64,000 nucleotides of DNA from Sipunculus nudus (Eukaryota; Annelida; Sipuncula; Golfingiida; Sipunculidae), in contig CM049306.1 in NCBI GenBank assembly GCA_026874595.1, positions 61,822,019-61,886,018 of the forward strand, written 5' to 3'. Each line of letters begins with the position of its first letter. Position 1 is the stretch's first letter. This document shows, in pieces, positions 51,060 to 59,526 of the stretch. The position numbers and the translations under genes were made by a program. A model generated the notes under the pieces. It ran no database searches, was not told where the DNA came from, and worked only from the letters and a program-made list of their open reading frames with translations.

Positions 51060-52330
51060 GGTTAAACTTTTTCAACAATATGCCTCCTCGCACATATTTT
51101 GAAAATAAAAAAAAGAATTAATTCTAAATAAAATCCTAAAAATCAAAAGCTTTTAACAATAATTCTTATGTGATCTAGTTACATGCGTTACATGATTTAT
51201 ATGCGTATAAACATTCTTCTTGCTGTGTTTAAAATGACGAAACGCCATTCGACACGTGCTCACACTGCAGTGGTTTCAATATCATTTCCTGATTTTCCTT
51301 ATTGAAACTACCTTCCGATTGTTTTCCTGCGGTACTAGCCAAATTGCCAATGACAAACATTTCATTCATTGCTTTAATCTTTTATAGAATTTTATGCACA
51401 GTCCTGGATTTTTTTTTACAAAATTATCATTTTGGTAAAACGGTAAACTTTTTCAACAGTATGGTCACATTATATTCTATTTTCAATAAAATACACACAA
51501 ATGCAAAAATACTGCACAACCCATGCACAGTTATGACATTCTGATGAAAATTGCTCACACTTTAATATCAATTTTAGTCATGCCATGTTTATACCGCATC
51601 AAGCTGCCTGCTATGTGTAAGGGTTATGCACCTGGTTAAAGTATATTTTAATGACTTTATTATCTTGTAAACATGTCACCATCTCAACAAAATACGTGAA
51701 GGCCTATATTTGAGTTTAATTAAACCTTTTTTTCTAAAATGAGACCCAGCGTATGTGTGTGTCTTTTTAAATAAAACGTAAATATAATTTTGGTAGCAAG
51801 GGGGCATAAAGGACAAAAAACAAATGTTATATATCTATATAGGATATTCGTAATAGGCATTCCTTTAAAGAGTCGATAAAAAAAGAGTTCCATTTATTTA
51901 TAGCTCTGGTGATCTTTTGTGGGGGAGGGGATATTTGCTATTATCCTGCCAATAAGTACTTTTATCTCGATATAGCGAAAACTTTAAACAAGAGAAACAT
52001 GTTTTTTTTGTAAGTTTACTCTATTTATCACATAATTGAAATCATACATTTTAGGGGTTTCTCTCCAAATTTCCAATATTTAATTTTCGATATTTATGGA
52101 ATCACAGTTCAACATGCATGACAAGTCTATAGTTTGGATTGATAACTCATGGGAAAGTTGACATGATTCACAGTTATGACGTGATCAACAAACAATCCAG
52201 TGTTCCTGTAAGTGACAAAGGGGAAAACGCAACAATGGTTGTTGTTAACTCATTATCAGTCACCCGGATGTGTCCGGGTCACTCAGTGCACGCCTCGTAT
52301 GCTTGTACCATATGTGTGGCTTCTGACATG
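51060..52330. other. Non-coding flank of the LTR retrotransposon
   Basis: AT-rich, with no gene or named element recognised. Confidence 0.5.
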
Positions 52331-52907
52331 TGTTACGGAACTAAATATCAACAGATCACGTATGCGTGATGATCATTAGTTTTGTCAAGGAGATAAAAAT
52401 AAAATAAGATTCTGTAACACTAGGCAGCGTGAAATGTCTAGGGGAATGAATAAAGAAGTCAGTGGTTTTTTTGTTAACAAATAACCATAATTTATTCTTA
52501 AAACAACCCTAACATTACAGTACACTTAATCAATACAATTTCACATTACAATAACAGTATAACATCAAATCAATATAATCACACAGCCTAATAAATGAAG
52601 TACACAGTATCTGGATACCATCACCGCCACAGCGACAAGTTCTTTAAAATGTATACTCTCGGAGAATAACAGTCTAATGTAAAGCTCTTGTAACAATCCA
52701 GAAAGTAAACTTGAGTCAGGCAGCATTAAATTGTACATAGTTAGTAAAAGTAGCATCCCTGAAATTACTGGATAATCGGACAGGTCCCACAAACTGACAT
52801 ACACACGTCTGTGTCCGGATTAAACTGAGAATGCAATACGCGGCCAGACACGGGAGCTACAACCCAAGTTACGTACGTGTCACACAATAAAAAGGGCACC
52901 TGTAACA
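52331..52907 (-). repeat. 3' LTR (complete, 577 bp)
   Basis: Bounded by tgttacgg... and ...ctgtaaca, i.e. TG...CA with tgttac/gtaaca inverted tips. The first about 470 bases (to about 52802) match 57771-58237 closely; the remaining about 105 bases (52803-52907) have no counterpart in the other LTR. A polypurine tract adjoins the inner edge. Confidence 0.88.
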
Positions 52908-52918
52908 CTCCCCCTCCT
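52908..52918 (-). promoter_or_regulatory. Polypurine tract of the LTR element
   Basis: On the - strand aggagggggag directly precedes the tgttac edge of the 3' LTR, where plus-strand DNA priming occurs in LTR elements. It confirms the - orientation. Confidence 0.85.
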
Positions 52919-53040
52919 GTAAGAAAAAAAGAAAGTTTTCTCGGAAAACTTTTTTTTTGCGATCACAATCACCAAATTTTTAAAACATCTCAAAAATCAT
53001 CTTATTTACAACATCACATAAACATCCTGTCCACAACATG

Positions 53041-53604
53041 TCATAACCATCTCGATAGGCAACCAGCAAGTACGTTGTTCTTCCCTTTAATGTGTTTGAT
53101 TTCAAGGTTGTAATCCTGTAAGAACAAATTCCATCTCAACAATCTTTGATTTTTACACTTCAGCTTGTTCATGAACGTGAGGGAATTGTGATCACTGAAG
53201 ACAATGATAGGCCTGACTGATGAAGTAACATAAACTTCAAAATGTTGCAATGCCAAAATTAAAGCCAAACATTCTTTTTCAATAGTGGAGTAGTTTTCCT
53301 GGTTTGCATTAAACTTTCTTGGGAAATAACAAATTGGATGATCTATGCCATCATTGCCTTCTTGTAACAACACAGCACCAGCAGCAGTATCACTAGCATC
53401 TACAGCTAAAAGGTCGCGAAGAATTTGCAGATGTTTCTTCCAGGTGTCGCTGTACACGATAAGGTCATCGATATATGCGTCGCAGTCCTGAATGTCCTTG
53501 ACAACCATATGGATTAGGCGCTGGAACGTGGCTGGCGAGTTCTTCATGCCAAACGGCATAACTTTATACTGGTATAGTCCTTGCGGCGTCACAAATGCGG
53601 ACAC
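53041..53604 (-). pseudogene. RT C-terminal part and RNase H of the LTR element (internally deleted)
   Basis: The 187 codons carry the RT blocks SAFVTPQGLYQYKVMPFGM and YIDD (residues 44-47, intact catalytic box). After ILRDL (about 65) the sequence jumps straight to LAVDASD, the start of RNase H. The rest of the RT (thumb/connection, of the order of 100 residues in related elements) is missing. RNase H then runs through AVDASD, IEKECLAL and VFSDHN. Near the end it reads NNVLAGCLSR where the family has A-D at the last catalytic Asp, so this Asp is Gly. The 5' edge is out of frame with the preceding piece. The product would not be active. Confidence 0.85.
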
Positions 53605-53651
53605 TTCTTTCGCTTGTTTTGTCAGCGGAACTTGCCAGAGTTCTCCAGAGT

Positions 53652-55319
53652 TTATCTGGAGCTACCAACTCTATCAATACAATCATTGATCCTCGGAATC
53701 GGGAACGTGTCAGCCTTGGTGACAGAGTTCAGTTTTCGATAATCTTTGCACATACGGTAACTTCCATCAGGTTTTGGCACAAGAATACATGGTGAACTCG
53801 TGTTACTCTTACTAGGTTCAATAAAATCACTGTCCAGCAAATAATGAATCTCATCCTGTAGATACTTTTGCTTTTCTGGATTCAGTCTATAAGGATGCTG
53901 CTTGACTGTGCTTGCCTCGCCAACATCGACGTCATGGCACAACATGTTAGTTCGCGTTGGAATGTCACTAAACAAATGTTCATAATTCCGCAGCAGGATC
54001 TTGAGGTCTTGTTGTTGTTGTGCGGTAAGGTGTGACAGTTGGGCATCCAGGTTGTTAAGCACGTCTGAGTTTTTTAATGTTACTGTACCACACTGAATGT
54101 CTACATCACACTTACAATCAGTATCTACTTTAACTGAGTCAGGGTCAGTGTTTACACAATTTACAGCAGTTACATTATGTACAATATCTGATGTGCTATT
54201 TCTGTTATAATATGGTTTCAACATGTTAACATTGAACAGTTGTTTCTTCATACGTCTACCTGGTGTCAACAATATGTAATTTAAATCACTGACTTTCTTG
54301 TCAACAATGTAAGGACCAAAATACCTAGCTTGCAGAGGTCTGCCAGGGATGGGAAGTAAGGCAAGGAACTTTTCACCAGGCTCAAACGTCCTACTTACAC
54401 TGTGCTTGTCATACTTTGTTTTCATTTTACTTTGTGCAGATTTTAGACTTGACTTTGCAATCTCACAAGCATTGTGTAGTTTAGTGCGAAAGTCTGAGAC
54501 ATACTGTAGTAAACTAAGAGAATCAGGATTTTCACACCAAAGTTTTTCTCTAAGCAGTTTCAATGGAAGTTCAGTTCGCGGTCCATGTCCGAAAACTAGT
54601 TCAAAGGGACTGAAACCCAAGGACTCTTGAAAAGATTCTCTGACAGCAAACAGCAATAGGTTGATACCTTCATCCCAGTCTTTCTGTGTGTCATAGCAAT
54701 AGGCCCTGATCATGTTTTTTAATGTCAGGTGAAAACGATCGAGGGCGCCCTGACTTTCAGGATGGTATGGCGAAGAGCTGTACTGTTTTATAATTAGCTC
54801 AAGCTTAACTTGCTGGAATAAGCCAGACATAAAATTAGACCCTTGGTCAGACTGGACGGATTTTGGCAATCCAAAAGTTGTAAAAAACATGGTCAGAGCT
54901 TTGACAACACTTTTGGCATTAATTTGGCGTAATGGTGTTGCCTCAGGGAACCTCGTAGATGCGCAAATAATTGTAAGCAAGTATTCATGTCCAGATTTTG
55001 TTTTAGGCAGTGGTCCGACACAGTCATCAATAATCCTACTAAATGTTTCCTCGAAAGCAGGAATAAGCCTAAGTGGGGCCTTAGGAGGATTCTGATTGGG
55101 CTTGCCTACCAGCTGGCATGTATGGCATGATTTACAATATTCTACAACATCTTTTCTGAGGTTAGGCCAATAGAAGTGTGTACTAACTTTCTGATAAGTT
55201 TTATTTATACCTAAATGGCCAGACAAAGGAGCCACAAGTGCCATGCTTAGAATTTCATTGCGAAAGCTTTTGGGCATTACTATTTGATGTTTGATGGCCC
55301 ACTCATCATCAGCGCATTA
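53652..55319 (-). pseudogene. Integrase followed by RT N-terminal part of the LTR element
   Basis: The frame runs on from the protease after one TAA (55319-55317). Counting from the Met at 55277: a zinc-binding region (GHLG at 20, FYWP 35-38, CKSCHTC 48-54), the catalytic core (D85 in IIDDCVG, D144 in QSDQGSNF, then D180 in GALDRFH, where related elements have Glu), and a GPY/F-like module (RYFGPYIV about 318-325). RT then begins (YLQDEIHYLLDSDFIEPS about 472-489, then LVPKPDGSYRMCKDYRKLN) and breaks off after DRVGSSR at a stop near 53654. The frame is lost in the region of RT motif A. Integrase preceding RT within one frame is the key observation. Confidence 0.9.
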
Positions 55320-56006
55320 ATCAGGTGGTTGCCATTTACACATAAGCACTCCATTTTTAACATAAAAACGAACTGGGTTCTGTGACAGTTCATCTTTAGA
55401 AACTGCCCTGGGAAACAAAAATGAAATATCAGGGTCCTTATGCTGTTCCGCGATTCGTTCTGACCTTGAGAATGCTGCATCCTGTACTAGCGAGTCATTA
55501 GACGAGTCACAAGTGACTCCAAGAGTGTTATTATCTGGACCATTATCCTCATGTGTGTTTTTCTTGGCCATAGATCTAGTTACAGCACATGAAGGATACA
55601 AACCAGGAATTTCCTGACTTTCAGGATCAGTGTCCTGATCAAGTGACGGTTTTTCTGTCACTATTAGTACAGGCTGTACTTTGTCACCTGCAACATCATT
55701 GCCTAGTAGCAACTGAATTCCCTTATAGGGGAAAGTAGTTCTTATGCCCAAAGTAAAATTCCCAGAAATCAAATCTGAATTTAAATGGATAGTGTGAGGC
55801 GGAACTGAAGTGTGCCTGTCTGAAAACACACCATTAACAAGTGCAAGTGCACCAGTAAAAGACCTATTAGAAAATGGCAAAGTGTTTGCTAACATGAGAG
55901 TCTGGCCTGAACCAGTGTCCCTCAAAATTCTCATAAGGGTAGAGTATGAAAAATCGCTTGAAAGTGATACAAAACCATTATGTATGAATGGCTCAAATAA
56001 CTCCAT
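55317..56006 (-). pseudogene. Aspartic protease region of the LTR element, leading into integrase
   Basis: 229 codons after a stop-ATG junction at 56009-56004. The retropepsin active site reads ILRDTGSGQTLML (D30-T-G) and the later IQLLLGND (about 127-134) fits the conserved hydrophobic-Gly block near the domain end. The C-terminal part (YVKNGVLMCKW, about 215-225) is the segment that normally precedes the integrase zinc finger. The frame then meets one TAA and continues as integrase, so protease and integrase are directly adjacent, without RT between. Confidence 0.85.
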
Positions 56007-56366
56007 TTAAGAGTCAGGAGAGAAATCTACTACCTCAGCTTCATCAAACAAAGAACTGACATTGACAGTGTCAGTCATAAACTCTTTTTCAGAGTCATTT
56101 AAGGAATCTACATCCTTTTTACCATCAGACTCCTCATGGGAGTCAACAGAGGAATTTTCCTCAGCAGAAACAAACTTCTGTTTGTCATTAGAGGACCTGG
56201 CCTCATTTGAAATACTCTCGCAAGAGTCATGAAAGGACTTAGCCTTATCAAGAGAATACTCCTCGCAGGAGTCTTGAAAGGACCTAGCCTTATTTGATTC
56301 CTCGCAGGAATCAACTGAGGTTTTTACCCCGCAAGCTACGGATTCTTCTTTGGATTTAGAAGGCAC
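56007..56366 (-). pseudogene. Polar Ser/Glu-rich linker between gag and protease of the LTR element
   Basis: About 119 codons, very rich in Ser, Glu, Asp and Lys, with repeated DSCEES-type words (DSHEES, DSCEEYS, DSCESI). It is in the same frame as the protease, separated from it by one TAA (56009-56007), and shifted relative to gag at a run of seven A residues (- strand; 56397-56391). No Met start is evident, and it is most simply part of the gag-pol polyprotein. The function of the repeats is unknown. Confidence 0.65.
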
Positions 56367-56382
56367 GTGGGCCTCCGTAGCA

Positions 56383-57702
56383 TCAAACTCTTTTTTTAGG
56401 GTCAGTAACGGAGTTATACCCCTTATTTACATGAAAAGAGCCTGGCTCTTGTACTATGCTATGCATAGACTTTGAAACAAAACCAGAAGGTATGCAATTT
56501 GGTTTATTCGCAAGTTTCCAGCAGTTAGATATTAGATGACCTTCCTTCTTGCAATAATCACAGATTTTCTTTGAAAATGACTGGCCTTGGTTTGATTCAG
56601 GCAGAGTGGACGTGGACTGAGATGTAGCAATGGACTTTGCTGAACTATCAGGACTACTAGTACTGGGTGACTGTGCTTTAAACTTCTTTTGACCATATTG
56701 ATTTACATTCTTGTTTGTGAATGACTGGTTTGATTTGCTAGTAAAGGACATTTTGTGTGTTAATGAATAATCATCAGCTAATTGAGCAGTAATGTCAAGT
56801 GTTTCAGAACTTTTCTCATAAAAAAAGTTTAAACATCTGCGTTAATGCAGTGACGTAGGTCTGTTCTTTGCGCTTTTCCCGATTTCTGAATTTCTGGCGG
56901 TAAGCCTCCGGAACTAACTCATAACCTTTAAGGATTAACCGTTTTACCAGGTCATAGTCAGCAGCAGCTTCTACTGAAAGCTCTGTATAAATTTCTCTGG
57001 CCTTGCCAGTCAATACACTTTGTAACAGCATAGTCCAATTTTCCTTAGGCCATTTTAAATTTTCAGCTTTTTTCAAAGTGTAAGAAATATTTATCACCCT
57101 CTTTTTCTTGAAAAAGGTAGGAAAAGTCTAATGTGTTTAGTAACATCAAAACTATGAGTTGGGACAGCACTTAGTCTATGTTCTAGTTTAAGTCTTTCTT
57201 ACTCCAGTCGTTTTAACTCAACTTCCCTCTCTTCTCTCTGTTTTTCTAATTTTAACTTCCCTCTCTTCTCTCTGTTTTTCTAATTCTAACTGTTTTAACC
57301 TTTCATGTTCTTCCCTCTCTAACTGTTTTAATGCTAGCTCATGTTGCATTTCCAACTTTTTTAATTCTAATTGCATAGCAAGGCTGTCATATTTTTATGT
57401 TTCAACTTCACTCTTCAATTAAACCTTTGCTAACTAGATCTTGCATAATTTTAGCAATAATATCTGGCTTTCTCAAAGCTTTTTTTCACACTAAGCCCTA
57501 AGTGTTGTCCCCAACGCAACAACTGTTCTTTTGTCAACTGTTCAAGTTGATCAGGGTCGGGATCGTCAACCAATGTCTCAGGTTTGAAATTTGCCATGTT
57601 AAGATGTGAAATCAATAACAACAAAAAAAACACTGAAATAAATCCTGTAAACAATTTACTGTAAACAATATGTAATCTTGTAAACAATGTATGATAAAAC
57701 AA
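56383..57702 (-). pseudogene. gag of the LTR element (frameshifted)
   Basis: It starts near 57596 (MANFKPETLVDDPDPDQLEQ). A Glu/Lys/Arg/Leu-rich coiled-coil segment follows, disrupted by a 34-bp tandem duplication (about 57221-57288). Then comes a capsid-like block (WPKENWTMLLQSVLTGKA and YELVPEAYRQKFR, 57097-56816) and a nucleocapsid zinc knuckle of C-x2-C-x4-H-x4-C form (CDYCKKEGHLISNC, 56562-56521). The pieces lie in different frames, so several indels have accumulated. The frame ends at TGA just past the A7 run. Confidence 0.8.
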
Positions 57703-57746
57703 TGTGTCCAGGTCAAGGCCTAATAAATTTTAAAAACTATTAAGCA

Positions 57747-57764
57747 ATCCCGGAGGAGCCCCCA
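57747..57764 (-). promoter_or_regulatory. tRNA primer-binding site of the LTR element
   Basis: On the - strand tgggggctcctccgggat lies six bases inside the 5' LTR edge and begins TGG, complementary to a tRNA 3' CCA end. The tRNA species was not determined. Confidence 0.7.
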
Positions 57765-57770
57765 ATTTTA

Positions 57771-58232
57771 TGTTACGGAACCTAATATCAACAGATCACG
57801 TATGCGTGATGATCATAAATTTTGTCAAGGAGATTAAAAAAATAAGATTCTGTAACACTAGGCAGCGTGAAATGTCTAGGGGAATGAATAAAGAAGTCAG
57901 TGTTTTTTTGTTAACAAATAACCATAATGTATTCTTAAAACAACCCTAACATTACAGTACACTAAATCAATGCAATTTCACAGTACAATAACAGTATAAC
58001 ATCATATCAATATAATCACACAGCCTAATAAACAAAGTGCACAGTACCTGGCTACCATAACCGCCACAGAGACAAGTTCTTTAAAATGTATACTCTCGGA
58101 GAATAACAGTCCAATGTAGAGCTCTTGTAACAATCCAGAAAGTAAACTTGAGGCAAGCAGCATTAAATTGTATAGAGTTAGTAACAGTAGAATTGCTAAA
58201 ATTACTGGATAATCGGACAGGTCCCACAAACT

Positions 58233-58237
<5 letters not shown>
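57771..58237 (-). repeat. 5' LTR (truncated, about 467 bp retained)
   Basis: Matches the 3' LTR from tgttacgg up to '...acaggtcccacaaactgacata', then passes straight into a (TA)n tract (to 58291). The outermost about 105 bases of the LTR are missing, so most of the usual promoter (U3) start and any target duplication are lost. Confidence 0.85.

Positions 58238-58291
<54 letters not shown>
58236..58291. repeat. (TA)n microsatellite at the broken LTR edge
   Basis: An uninterrupted TA run of about 56 bases sits exactly where LTR homology ends and the inverted dispersed repeat begins. Confidence 0.95.
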
Positions 58292-58293
<2 letters not shown>

Positions 58294-58312
58294 TGCATGA
58301 TTGAAGAATGGA

Positions 58313-58535
58313 AGCACAGCCCACGCTTGCGTGTATCGTCTGCTGTTCTGGTACTCTTGCATGGCGGGAATGACTGATGAGGGAGGGGCTTCACTTGGCT
58401 ACAAAGTATATTTGTACACATGTCGCCTCACGTCAGCTGCGGTTGTACAGACATTGTGTGTCTCTCAAGCAAATACAGTATTAAACCAACTAAAACTACA
58501 ATAAGAGCATTTATTGTGTTCAGTCTGCTGAGCTG
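58313..58535 (-). repeat. Inverted dispersed repeat, right copy
   Basis: Reverse-orientation match to 50783-51012 (see that entry for the shared blocks), about 7.3 kb away on the other side of the LTR element. Confidence 0.8.
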
Positions 58536-58555
58536 TAGCTATTTCCTTTCACAGC

Positions 58556-58659
58556 AGCACGCCCCTGATACAGTCAGTGTGCCCCTGATACAGTCAGCAC
58601 GCCCCTGATACAATCAGCACGCCCCCCGATACAGTCAGCACGCCCCCGATACAGTCGGT
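58556..58659. repeat. 20-21-bp tandem repeat, about 5 units
   Basis: The unit gcacgcccctgatacagtca is repeated five times with small changes (cccccgat, gtgtgcccc). Confidence 0.93.
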
Positions 58660-58690
58660 ATTGTCATCATTGACTCATCAAACAGGCAAT

Positions 58691-59093
58691 ATACTGTGGT
58701 GGGCTTCATATTCGCGGGGTTAACATGTCGCGATTTTCAGTGTTTTATTGTTTCGCGAGGGTTCCATTTTCGCGATATAACCAAACAAAATAACCTACAA
58801 GGCTTATCCATTATCATATGAAATCATTTTATTTAATAATAAATGCACAAAATCGTGACAATTGGATGGGATAGGAGTCGACCGAGTTGAAATTATTGTT
58901 CCTTTGATCATTTGAAAAATGTGTTATAATCTTTGAATAACGGGTAAAAGACAAGGTTCATTCTAAAAAGAAATGTCTTTTGTCTTACCTTTGACGGTGA
59001 GGCGTTTTATTGAAGGTTTTATTTTCGTGATTATTTTCCATTCGCGGTATCGCGAATTTGAAATCCTCGCGAAAATAAAAGAAACCATAGTAT
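58691..59093. mobile_element. 403-bp MITE with TTCGCG-rich ends
   Basis: The left end is atactgtggtgggcttcata then ttcgcggggtt. The right end read on the other strand is atactatggtttcttttatt then ttcgcgaggatt. So the outer about 30 bases form an imperfect terminal inverted repeat. Sub-terminal ttcgcg/cgcgaa words occur several times (58747, 58755, 58773, 59040, 59051). Flanking TA is possible. No coding. Confidence 0.65.
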
Positions 59094-59230
59094 TTATACA
59101 ACAATATGGAGGGGGGGGGGGGGCGCTCATGCAGTCAGAGTGTACAAGTGTATGGGAATACGTTTCATGCAGGGGTAGGTAGAGAAAACCTTACGTTATA
59201 TGAATAACTATGTATAAGTATACTCGGCCA

Positions 59231-59526
59231 AAAAAAAAATAAGGTATGGTTCTCAGACACTTTTTTTCAGAAATCAGTGCGGGCGGGCGGTATTTTTTTT
59301 TTTTTTTTTTTACCTTTTTTTGAGTGTCTCCATAAAAATGTCATATGATCAGGGAAAAGTATGAAAATGACATTTTTTTTTTTTTTTTTTTGCAAAACAG
59401 GGAAAAGCACTTCATAAATTGTAATATTCATCTTCTTGACAGATAAAAATCAATATAAAAATTGTTGATGCGGGGGGTAAAAATTGACGCGGGCGGTTTT
59501 TTGGCCCTACTACCTTATTTTTTACC
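59231..59526. mobile_element. About 296-bp MITE, family shared with 28.1 kb
   Basis: The ends aaaaaataaggta (to 59246) and taccttatttttta (from 59511) are inverted repeats of about 13 bp. The sub-terminal gcgggcggg and gacgcgggcgg blocks come next. The interior shares blocks with 28120-28378. Confidence 0.6.

Larger units (their letters stand above)
52331..58237 (-). mobile_element. Defective Ty3/gypsy LTR retrotransposon with integrase before RT (Gmr1-like order)
   Basis: Read on the - strand: 5' LTR (58237-57771, truncated), primer-binding site (57764-57747), gag (about 57702-56383), a polar region (56366-56007), protease (56006-about 55420), integrase (about 55390-54200), RT (about 54030-53420), RNase H (about 53405-53041), polypurine tract (52918-52908), 3' LTR (52907-52331). 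The protein types are gypsy, but the order PR-INT-RT-RNase H is that of Ty1/copia and of the Gmr1-like gypsy lineage first described in deuterostomes. The order is seen directly. The lineage name is my inference and needs a phylogeny. Frameshifts, a nonsense codon and a deletion show that the copy is inactive. Confidence 0.88.

Noticed and set aside
54349-54630. + strand frame of 93 codons, and other + strand frames across 53.5-56.0 kb
   Set aside because: Antisense shadows of the retrotransposon integrase and protease.
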